NCBI GenBank assembly: GCA_038253885.1
Contig: JBBSGP010000057.1
Coordinates: forward strand, 1 to 16,191
Direction of reading: 5' to 3'
Length of the DNA stretch: 16,191 nt
Origin: JALZAQ01 sp038253885
GTDB lineage: Bacteria > Gemmatimonadota > Gemmatimonadetes > Gemmatimonadales > Gemmatimonadaceae
Position numbers and translations under genes: made by a program. Below, in pieces: positions 1 through 6,772 of this stretch. Under the pieces are notes generated by a model. It saw nothing but the letters and a program-made list of their open reading frames with translations, was not told the origin of the DNA and did no database searches. Position 1 is the stretch's first letter. Each line of letters begins with the position of its first letter.

Positions 1-632
1 ACGACGGCCGCATCGCCGCCCTCAACCGGGGCGCTCGGCTCCCGGCCACCGACATCGCCGTGGTGCACCGCTCCGACGGCAGCGGGACGACCTACATCTT
101 CTCCGATTATCTCGCCGCGGTGAGCCCCGAGTGGGCGAAGGTGCCGGGCAAGGGAAAGGAGCTGCAGTGGCCCGTGGGGCTCGGGGGCAAGGGGAACGAG
201 GGAGTGGCCGGCCAGGTGAAGCAGACGCCGGGCGCGATCGGCTACGTCGAGCTCGTCTACGCCAAGCAGAACAAGCTGAGCTACGCCGCGCTCCGGAACG
301 CCGCCGGTGTCTTCGTGCTGCCGAGCGTCGAGGCCGTGACGGCCGCCGCCGCCGCCAGCGCCGAGAAGTTCCCCGCCACCACCGACTACCGCGTCTCCAT
401 CGTCAACGCACCCGGCAAGAGCTCGTACCCGATCTCCTCCTTCACCTTTCTATTGGTGCCTCGCGTGATCGGCGATGCGACGAAGGGGAAGAAGCTGGTG
501 GACTTCATTCGCTGGGCCCTGACGGATGGGGAGCGAACGGCCGCTCCTCTCGACTACGCGCCGCTTCCTGAAAGTCTGGTGAAGCAGCTGGGAACGAAAT
601 TGGACTCCATCGAGGTCGGTCGCGGCGCATGA
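1..632 (+). CDS. pstS: PstS, phosphate ABC transporter substrate-binding protein (C-terminal part)
   Basis: This is the periplasmic phosphate-binding subunit that feeds the PstCAB importer. The reading frame is open from base 3, so the gene starts upstream of the window and about 209 C-terminal residues are visible. The segment VVHRSDGSGTTYIFSDYL, starting at the codon at base 60, is the classic PstS phosphate-contacting motif: Arg, Asp and the Ser-Gly-Thr-Thr run bind phosphate in the cleft. Further on, GAIGYVELVYAKQNKL and the DFIRWALTDGE segment are typical of the second lobe. The signal peptide and any Pho box lie outside the window. The stop codon overlaps the pstC start (ATGA), which makes this the first visible gene of the pst operon. 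Identification is secure from motifs and context; the internal ATG-type starts in this frame are not real starts. Confidence 0.95.
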   Translation, partial: DGRIAALNRGARLPATDIAVVHRSDGSGTTYIFSDYLAAVSPEWAKVPGKGKELQWPVGLGGKGNEGVAGQVKQTPGAIGYVELVYAKQNKLSYAALRNAAGVFVLPSVEAVTAAAAASAEKFPATTDYRVSIVNAPGKSSYPISSFTFLLVPRVIGDATKGKKLVDFIRWALTDGERTAAPLDYAPLPESLVKQLGTKLDSIEVGRGA

Positions 633-1636
633 CAGCGGGCGGGAGCCCGGCACCCGCTGCGGCCGCCTCGCCGCGGCCGGCCCGACCTGTCTTCACCCTT
701 CGCCTCGACGGCACGGCGGTTGGCGACCGGATCTACCGGAGCGCGATCACATTCTTCGCGCTCTGTGTGCCGGCGCTGCTCCTCCTCCTCGCAGTCGAGA
801 TCGCGCGAGCGGGGTGGCCGGCTTTTCGCGCTTTCGGTTTCGGTTTCCTGACGACCAGCGACTGGGATCCTGTCGCCGGCCATTTCGGCGCAGCGCCGGC
901 CATTTTCGGCACTGTCGTCTCATCGATCATCGCGCTTGTCATCGCGACGCCGCTCGCGATCGGGGTGGCGATCTTCCTCTCGGAATTCGCCCCGGCATGG
1001 CTGAGACAGCCGCTCGCGTTCCTCGTCGACCTCCTGGCGGCGATTCCGAGCGTCGTCTACGGCCTGTGGGGGATCTTCGTCCTCGTTCCGATCATGCGGA
1101 CCACGGTGATGCCCTTTCTCCGCGACACGCTGCATCTGGGCGCGACCCCGCTGTTCTCCGGACCAGCGTACGGTCCGAGCATGCTCTCGGCGGGACTGAT
1201 CCTGGCGATCATGGTTTTGCCGTACATCTCCTCGGTGTCGCGCGAGGTTCTGCTGGCCGTGCCGCGCTCGCAGCGCGAAGCCGCGCTGGCTCTGGGCGCG
1301 ACCAGATGGGAGTCGATCTCGCGGTCGGTGATCCCGTTCGCACGGTCCGGAATTATCGGCGGGATCATCCTGGGTCTGGGACGCGCGCTCGGGGAGACGA
1401 TGGCCGTGACGATGCTCATCGGCAACCGCCCGGAGATCTCGGCATCGCTGTTCGCGCCGGGATACACGATGGCGTCACTGATTGCGAACGAATTCAGCGA
1501 GGCATCCGGCGATCTGCACCTGGCGGCGCTCATGGCGGTGGGTCTGACCCTCTTCGTCATCACCCTGATCGTGAATGCGATCGCCCGCTGGCTCGTCTGG
1601 CAGGTCTCGCGCAACTCAGTCGGACGTGCTGGATGA
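629..1636 (+). CDS. pstC: PstC, phosphate ABC transporter permease
   Basis: One of the two inner-membrane permease subunits of the high-affinity phosphate importer, 335 residues. After an Ala/Pro-rich cytoplasmic N-terminus of about 30 residues there are hydrophobic segments near residues 38-58, 90-118, 127-155, 185-205, 240-262 and 298-322, which is the six-helix PstC plan. The cytoplasmic EAA loop that docks on the ATPase is visible at about 216-236 (EAALALGATRWESI), followed by GLGRALGETMAVTMLIGN, a conserved PstC signature. The start is the ATG that overlaps the pstS stop by four bases, and the end overlaps pstA in the same way, indicating translational coupling. The periplasmic loop around residues 60-90 is of ordinary length. 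I see nothing damaged. Confidence 0.95.
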   Translation: MTAGGSPAPAAAASPRPARPVFTLRLDGTAVGDRIYRSAITFFALCVPALLLLLAVEIARAGWPAFRAFGFGFLTTSDWDPVAGHFGAAPAIFGTVVSSIIALVIATPLAIGVAIFLSEFAPAWLRQPLAFLVDLLAAIPSVVYGLWGIFVLVPIMRTTVMPFLRDTLHLGATPLFSGPAYGPSMLSAGLILAIMVLPYISSVSREVLLAVPRSQREAALALGATRWESISRSVIPFARSGIIGGIILGLGRALGETMAVTMLIGNRPEISASLFAPGYTMASLIANEFSEASGDLHLAALMAVGLTLFVITLIVNAIARWLVWQVSRNSVGRAG

Positions 1637-2550
1637 CCGCGCCGGCGACCGCGGCGCCGCGCCCGGGTCAGCGCCAGCGGATCACCGCCGAGCGCGCCGC
1701 CCGGTCGATCCGGCGGCGACGCGTCCGCAGTGGCATCATGGCCGGGCTCGTTGGCGTGGCTGCCATTCTTGCCACGTTGCCCCTGCTCTTCATCCTCTTT
1801 CATCTGATCCGCGAGGGTGCCGCGGCTGTCACGCCTCGATTCTTCACTGCCATGCCGAAGCCGGTGGGAGAGACGGGCGGCGGCATGGCGAACGCCATTG
1901 TGGGGACATCGATTCTCATCGTCATCGCGAGCGGCCTGGGATTGCCCGTCGGGGTCGGCGCCGGGCTCTTCCTCGCCGAGCAGCGCGGAACGCTCCTCGC
2001 GAATGTGGTTCGCTTCCTGTCGGACGTGCTCAACGGATTGCCGTCCATCGTGATGGGTATCTTCGCGTGGCAATTTCTCGTGCGCCCCGTCCACCACTTC
2101 TCGGCGCTGGCTGGCGGTGTGGCCCTCAGCGCGATGATGATCCCGATGGTCGCGCGGACCACCGAGGAGATGGTCCGGCTCGTTCCCGTATCCCTGCGCG
2201 AGGCCGCGCTGGCGCTCGGCTATTCACGAGCCCGCACGTCACTGACGGTTGTGCTCCGCACCGCGGCGGCCGGGATCGTCACCGGCGCGCTGGTGGCGAT
2301 CGCACGCATCGCTGGCGAAACCGCGCCGCTGCTGTTCACGGCTTTTGGCAATCAGTTCTGGTCGGTCAGGCCGGGACAGCCGATCGCCGCCCTTCCACTC
2401 CAGATTTTCACCTATGCCGTCAGCCCCTATGACGAGTGGCACGCCCAGGCCTGGACCGGCGCTCTCGTCCTCATTCTACTCGTCCTCGTCATCAGCGTCG
2501 CCGCCCGCTTCGCGACTCGAGCCCGTTTCGGAGCCGGTGCCGGAGACTGA
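1633..2550 (+). CDS. pstA: PstA, phosphate ABC transporter permease
   Basis: Second permease subunit of the phosphate importer, pairing with PstC in the inner membrane. With the ATG at 1633 (ATGA overlap with pstC) it has 305 residues; the frame stays open far upstream, but that part is a shadow of pstC. An Arg-rich cytoplasmic N-terminus (residues 14-33) precedes the first membrane helix (about 35-58). Further helices lie near 88-115, 128-150, 158-175, 212-238 and 275-293. The EAA loop is at 190-210 (EAALALGYSRARTSL), followed by IARIAGETAPLLFTAFGN, a PstA hallmark. The segment LNGLPSIVMGIFAW is also typical of the family. The 3' end overlaps the likely start of the first pstB gene by 14 bases. 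Confidence 0.95.
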   Translation: MTAPATAAPRPGQRQRITAERAARSIRRRRVRSGIMAGLVGVAAILATLPLLFILFHLIREGAAAVTPRFFTAMPKPVGETGGGMANAIVGTSILIVIASGLGLPVGVGAGLFLAEQRGTLLANVVRFLSDVLNGLPSIVMGIFAWQFLVRPVHHFSALAGGVALSAMMIPMVARTTEEMVRLVPVSLREAALALGYSRARTSLTVVLRTAAAGIVTGALVAIARIAGETAPLLFTAFGNQFWSVRPGQPIAALPLQIFTYAVSPYDEWHAQAWTGALVLILLVLVISVAARFATRARFGAGAGD

Positions 2551-3391
2551 GCGGCTGATCCGGAGGATCACCGCTGCCGAGCGCTCGACGGCGGTGGCGC
2601 CGGGTTCCAGCCGGCCTCGCGTCGAGACCAGATTGTTGAGCGCTTTTTTTGGCGGGACCGCCGCCGTCCGCGAGTTGTCCATGACGATCGCCGACCGGCA
2701 GGTGACCGCCATCATTGGACCCTCGGGCTGTGGGAAGTCCACGCTCCTGCGATGCCTCAACCGCATGCACGAGACGGTGCCGACAGCACGGGTCGAAGGG
2801 CAGGTGCTTCTCAGCAGCGGGTCCGGTGCCGAGACGCGCGACATCTATGACCGCGGCGTCAACGCCAACTCGGTGCGCAAGCACATCGGCATGGTCTTCC
2901 AGCGTCCGACGCCCTTCCCCTCCCTATCGATCCGCGACAACGTCGCAGCGGGACTGGTGGTGCTCGACCGGGCCCGGCTCGCTCGCGCCGATCGGGAGGG
3001 GGTGGTCGAGCGGGCACTGCGCCGCGCCGCGTTGTGGGACGAGGTGAAGGACCGACTGACGACGAGCGCCGTTGGACTGTCCGGCGGCCAGCAGCAGCGT
3101 CTCTGCATCGCGCGCGCCCTGGCGACCGAGCCGGAAGTGCTGCTGCTCGACGAGCCCACCGCGTCCCTCGATCCGATCAGTACGCAGCGCGTCGAGGAGT
3201 TGGTCTACGAGCTCCGTGTCGACATGACAGTGGTGATCGTGACCCACAACATGCAGCAGGCCGCACGCGTCTCCGACTCCACCGCCTTCCTGCTCGCGGG
3301 TGAGCTGGTCGAGTTGGCGCCCACCGACACGCTGTTCACAACGCCGCGGGATTCGCGCACCGAGGCATACATCACCGGGCGTTTCGGATGA
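2537..3391 (+). CDS. pstB: PstB (copy 1), phosphate ABC transporter ATPase
   Basis: ATP-hydrolysing subunit of the phosphate importer. From the GTG at 2537 it has 284 residues. Walker A is GPSGCGKST (61-69), followed by a Q-loop (GMVFQRPTPFP), the LSGGQQQRL signature, Walker B (VLLLDEPT), an H-loop (VTHN) and a C-terminal ITGRFG like that of other PstBs. The stretch from VETRLLSAFFGG onward lines up residue for residue with the usual IEVRNLNFYYG region of PstB, with FFG in place of the adenine-stacking YYG, so the frame is intact there. The start is uncertain: the first 28 residues are not family-like, the GTG at 2537 has only a poorly spaced GGAG, and a GTG at 2594 or a TTG at 2633 are alternatives. 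A run of seven T (2644-2650) sits in this N-terminal part. It differs clearly from the second copy that follows. Confidence 0.93.
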   Translation: MPETERLIRRITAAERSTAVAPGSSRPRVETRLLSAFFGGTAAVRELSMTIADRQVTAIIGPSGCGKSTLLRCLNRMHETVPTARVEGQVLLSSGSGAETRDIYDRGVNANSVRKHIGMVFQRPTPFPSLSIRDNVAAGLVVLDRARLARADREGVVERALRRAALWDEVKDRLTTSAVGLSGGQQQRLCIARALATEPEVLLLDEPTASLDPISTQRVEELVYELRVDMTVVIVTHNMQQAARVSDSTAFLLAGELVELAPTDTLFTTPRDSRTEAYITGRFG

Positions 3392-4203
3392 TGGCAGCGG
3401 GTCTGGCGTCTCCTGCCCGAAGCGCCATCACCGAGCCGGTGACGGAGGCTCGCGGCACCATCGCGGCGAAGCGCTTCTCGTTCTGGTATGGCGCCAAACA
3501 GGCGCTCCACTCGATCGACCTGGTGATCCGGGCGAGGGTGACGACGGCACTCATCGGTCCGTCTGGGTGCGGCAAGTCGACCTTTCTCCGGTCGATCAAC
3601 CGCCTCAATGAGCTCATACCGGGAACGCGTTGGGAGGGCCAGATGCAGCTCGACGACGCGGACGTCTATCAGACGGGAACCGACGTCGTGTCGCTCCGCC
3701 AGCGGGTCGGCATGGTCTTCCAGCGATCGAATCCCTTCCCGAAGTCGATCTACGAGAACATCGCTTTTGGGCCGCGCATCAACGGGATCGCCCGCCGCCG
3801 CGAGCTCGACGAGCTCGTGGAGCGGTCCCTCCATCGGGCGGCGCTCTGGGATGAGGTGAAGGATCGCCTCCGCCAGAGCGCGCTCGGGCTCTCGGGTGGC
3901 CAGCAGCAGCGACTCTGCATCGCGCGGGCGTTGGCGAACGATCCCGAGGTGCTGCTCCTGGACGAGCCCGCGAGCGCGCTCGACCCCAGCGCCACCCAGA
4001 AGATCGAGGAGCTACTGCACGAGCTGAAGAAAGAGTTGACGGTGGTCATCGTGACCCACAATCTGCAGCAGGCCGCGCGCGCATCGGATTTCACTGCGTT
4101 CTTCTATCTGGGTCAGCTGGTGGAGTACGATACCACCGACAGGCTCTTCACCAGCCCACGCGAGGCGCAGACAGACGCCTACGTGACCGGGAGGTTCGGA
4201 TGA
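3388..4203 (+). CDS. pstB: PstB (copy 2), phosphate ABC transporter ATPase
   Basis: Second ATPase of the phosphate importer, 271 residues, close to the usual 250-270. FSFWYGAKQALHSIDL gives the adenine-stacking Trp-Tyr, then Walker A GPSGCGKST (57-65), Q-loop GMVFQRSNPFPKSIYENI, signature LSGGQQQRL (about 168-176), Walker B VLLLDEP (188-194), the H-loop His at about 224 and a C-terminal VTGRFG. This copy is nearer to the textbook PstB than the preceding one (it has NPFPKSIY). The start codon lies in ATGATG overlapping the previous stop; the ATG at 3391 is an equally possible start one codon later. It overlaps phoU by four bases. Tandem pstB paralogues occur in some pst operons. Whether the two form a mixed dimer or alternate is not visible here. 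Confidence 0.95.
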   Translation: MMAAGLASPARSAITEPVTEARGTIAAKRFSFWYGAKQALHSIDLVIRARVTTALIGPSGCGKSTFLRSINRLNELIPGTRWEGQMQLDDADVYQTGTDVVSLRQRVGMVFQRSNPFPKSIYENIAFGPRINGIARRRELDELVERSLHRAALWDEVKDRLRQSALGLSGGQQQRLCIARALANDPEVLLLDEPASALDPSATQKIEELLHELKKELTVVIVTHNLQQAARASDFTAFFYLGQLVEYDTTDRLFTSPREAQTDAYVTGRFG

Positions 4204-4907
4204 CCCCAGCAGAAGCCGCTACCGGCTTTCGCCACTTTCACGAGCAGCTCGAGGCGCTGAAGCAGAAGCTGCTCGACATGTCGGAGCGCGCCGAGGCGCT
4301 TGTCGATCTGTCCGTGGACGCGCTCCTCTCCCGTGACGAGGGTAAGGCGGAGGCGATCCTCACGGCCGACGGCGAGATCGATCTCCTGGAGGTGGAGGTG
4401 GAACAGCTGGCCGTGTCCCTGTTGGCGCGCCAGCAGCCGATGGCTCGGGACCTGCGCTTCATCATCAGCGCGATCAAGATCTCGAGCGATCTGGAGCGCG
4501 TCGGGGATCACGCGGTGAACATTGCGCAGTCGGCCCTGAGGCTCGTCGCGAACCATTCCCACATCACACCTGATCCGGAGATCGAGGAGATGGCTCGGCG
4601 CGCGCGCAAGATGCTGAGCGAGGCGCTGGACGCCTTCGTGCGCGCCGACGGTGCTCTCGGACGGTCCGTGTGCGCGGCCGACGACCAGGTGGATGCGCTG
4701 CACGACTCGCTTCATCGCATCGTCATCACCCACATGCTGGAAGATCCCACGACGATCACGGCCGCGCTCGAGCTCTTCCTGGTGAGCCGCAACCTCGAGC
4801 GCGTGGCCGATCTCGCGACCAACATCGCGGAAGACGCCGTCTATCTGGCCGAGGGAAAGCAGATCAAGCACCACTACGACGAAAGGGTGGCGCCATCGGT
4901 CAGCTGA
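4200..4907 (+). CDS. phoU: PhoU, phosphate signalling/uptake regulator
   Basis: Cytoplasmic all-helical protein that links the Pst transporter to PhoR-type sensor kinases and keeps the Pho regulon off when phosphate is plentiful. It has 235 residues and the typical two tandem three-helix repeats. Each repeat carries the metal-binding E-x3-D-x3-N pattern: DLERVGDHAVNIAQ (Glu99, Asp103, Asn107) and NLERVADLATNIAED (Glu200, Asp204, Asn208). QQPMARDLRFIISAIKIS is another PhoU signature. It is the last complete gene of the pst operon and starts in an ATGA overlap with pstB copy 2. No phoB/phoR pair lies in the window. The two-repeat structure and the gene order make the assignment firm. Confidence 0.96.
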   Translation: MTPAEAATGFRHFHEQLEALKQKLLDMSERAEALVDLSVDALLSRDEGKAEAILTADGEIDLLEVEVEQLAVSLLARQQPMARDLRFIISAIKISSDLERVGDHAVNIAQSALRLVANHSHITPDPEIEEMARRARKMLSEALDAFVRADGALGRSVCAADDQVDALHDSLHRIVITHMLEDPTTITAALELFLVSRNLERVADLATNIAEDAVYLAEGKQIKHHYDERVAPSVS

Positions 4908-5083
4908 GATCAACGCGCCAATCGGGGCGATGCTCGGTCTCGTCCGGATCGGTGACAACCGCTCTCGCATCATTCGGTAATGGCGTTGTGCGTCGGCTGA
5001 TCCTGTTGCCCTGCATGGTCCTCGTGTCGCGTGTATATATCGGAGTGCATTACCCCATCGATGTCTGCTGTGGACTGACGTGA
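4908..5083 (+). pseudogene. Relic of a PAP2-family membrane phosphatase
   Basis: The frame starting at base 4901 reads, after the phoU stop, SVSSGSVTTALASFG, then RRLILLPCMVLV, then SRVYIGVHYPIDVCCGLT and a stop at 5081-5083. SRVYIGVHYPID matches the third catalytic motif of PAP2 phosphatases (Ser-Arg-x5-His-x3-Asp) perfectly, and a hydrophobic stretch precedes it as expected. SVSSGSVTTALASFG resembles a decayed second motif (normally Pro-Ser-Gly-His) in which the His is lost. The first motif and most membrane helices are missing, and no start codon is credible. Codon choice (GTA, TAT, TGT, GGA) is less GC-rich than in the neighbours, as expected for drift. Known PAP2 proteins include undecaprenyl-diphosphate and phosphatidate phosphatases. 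The stop overlaps a GTG used below as the ppx start. An alternative is chance similarity in a 170-base spacer. Confidence 0.55.
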
Positions 5084-6756
5084 GTCGGGCCGCCGCAAAC
5101 GGGCCGGGTCCGATTCTCGCCGATGCTCCCGGCGCGTCCAACGGCGCCGGTGGCGGGGACGATGCGGTGCAGCGAGTAGCCGCCATCGACATCGGCTCGA
5201 ACTCGATTCGTCAGATCGTGGCCGATGTGTCCCCGGGAGGGGCGATTCGGGTGGTGGACGAGATGAAAGCCGCCCCCCGCCTGGGAGCTCACCTGGGCGA
5301 CCAGGGCGCGCTGGCGAGCGACGGGATCGAGCGCGCCGTCGAGGCCGTGGTCCGGATGTCGACGCTCGCCCGTCAGCTCGGGGCGATCAGCGTCGAGGCG
5401 GTCGCCACCAGCGCCGTGCGGGATGCGTCCAATGCCGACGAGTTCCTGCAGCGCGTGCGCACCGCCTCCGGATTGCAAGTGCGCGTTCTGTCCGGCGACG
5501 AGGAAGCCATGCTCGGGCTGCGCAGCGCCCTGGCGCACTTCGATCTCGGTGCCGGGCGCTGCGCGGTCGTCGACATCGGAGGCGGATCGCTGGAGCTGGC
5601 GCTCAGCGCTGGCGGACTCGTGGAGAGACTCGTCTCCCTCCCCTTCGGCGCGATCCGGCTCGGCGAGCAGTTCCTGAGCGAGAGCGCGAGGCGCAAGGAC
5701 GTCAGGCGCCTGCGGCGCGCAGTGCGCGAAACGCTCGTCCGGCGCCTACCGGCGCGAGCGTGGCGAGGGGCGAAGCTCATCGGATCAGGGGGCACGTTCA
5801 CGAACCTGGCCGGAATGCTGCTCGCTCGGCAGGGCATGCTGGCGGCGCAGTCGGTGCACGGCACGCGGGTCTCACGCGGCGATCTCGAGCACATCCTCGA
5901 TTCGCTGCAGGACACCTCACTCGCCGAGCGGCAGGCGACTCCCGGGCTCAATCCTGACCGCGCCGACATCATCGTGGCGGGCCTCGCCGTCATCGCCGAG
6001 ATCGTCGCGCGGCTCGACGCGCGCGAGCTCGTGGTATCGGGCTACGGGATCCGTGAGGGACTCCTGCTCGAGACGGCTCGGGTCTCTCCGACAGCGGCGA
6101 GCCCCGGTGAAGCACGGCAGCGCTCGGTGCATCGCTTCGCCGACGCGTGCCGATACGAGCGCCCGCACGCGCTCCAGGTTCGGCGCCTCGCCCTGCAGCT
6201 CTTCGACTCCATCGGCTCGCGTCTCGGCTGCGCGGCCGAGGAACGGGCGCTGCTGGAGGACGCCGCCCTGCTCCATGATGTCGGCTACCACATCAGCTAC
6301 GAGCGCCACCACAAGCATTCCTATTATCTGATCCTGCACGCCGAGCTGCTGGGAATGTCGCCCGCCGAACAGGTGATCGTCGCCAACGTGGCTCGCTATC
6401 ACCGGGGCCGGGAGCCGCGCAAGAAGCACCGGAACTTCAGCGTGCTGGAGAAGGAGCATCGCCGGAGGGTACGTCGCCTCTCTGCGCTCCTGCGTGTGGC
6501 CGACGGCTTCGACCGGGGTCACGCGGACGCTGTCGATCGAATCCGCGTCCGCTGGCTCCGGCACGCTGTACGCCTCTGCCCGGTGCCGCGCCCCGGACGG
6601 CGCTCGCTGCGTCTGGAGGTTTGGGGCGCGACCCGCAAGGCCGGCCTCCTGGCCCGGCTCAGTGGACGCCCGGTCGAGATCGTCGATCCCGGCGGCGCGG
6701 TGCTGGCTCGAATCGACCCGTTGGCTGCCGATCCCGATCGCACCGGCGAGGACTGA
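5080..6756 (+). CDS. ppx: Ppx/GppA-family exopolyphosphatase with C-terminal HD domain
   Basis: Predicted to release phosphate from polyphosphate ends, or to hydrolyse pppGpp; the two activities cannot be told apart by eye. The actin-fold part shows AAIDIGSNSIRQIVADV (phosphate loop 1, residues 34-50), VATSAVRDASNADEF (108-122), SGDEEAMLGLRSAL with the likely catalytic Glu (141 or 142), VVDIGGGSLELAL (phosphate loop 2, 163-175), LIGSGGTFTNLAGM (233-246) and SGYGIREGLLLE (320-331). A second domain carries LLHDVGYHIS (397-406) and an HHKHSYYLI stretch, an HD-type fold as in E. coli Ppx. At 558 residues it is slightly long. The GTG at 5080 gives a Gly/Ala-rich leader of about 30 residues. A GTG at 5167 with GGGGA seven bases upstream gives a protein starting right before the core, and may be the true start. 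Confidence 0.92.
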   Translation: MSRAAANGPGPILADAPGASNGAGGGDDAVQRVAAIDIGSNSIRQIVADVSPGGAIRVVDEMKAAPRLGAHLGDQGALASDGIERAVEAVVRMSTLARQLGAISVEAVATSAVRDASNADEFLQRVRTASGLQVRVLSGDEEAMLGLRSALAHFDLGAGRCAVVDIGGGSLELALSAGGLVERLVSLPFGAIRLGEQFLSESARRKDVRRLRRAVRETLVRRLPARAWRGAKLIGSGGTFTNLAGMLLARQGMLAAQSVHGTRVSRGDLEHILDSLQDTSLAERQATPGLNPDRADIIVAGLAVIAEIVARLDARELVVSGYGIREGLLLETARVSPTAASPGEARQRSVHRFADACRYERPHALQVRRLALQLFDSIGSRLGCAAEERALLEDAALLHDVGYHISYERHHKHSYYLILHAELLGMSPAEQVIVANVARYHRGREPRKKHRNFSVLEKEHRRRVRRLSALLRVADGFDRGHADAVDRIRVRWLRHAVRLCPVPRPGRRSLRLEVWGATRKAGLLARLSGRPVEIVDPGGAVLARIDPLAADPDRTGED

Positions 6757-6772
6757 CCCGCCGACGCGCTGC

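Noticed and set aside
1057..2097. Minus-strand frame (346 codons) across pstC/pstA
   Set aside because: Antisense to two conserved permeases, with shadow-like composition.
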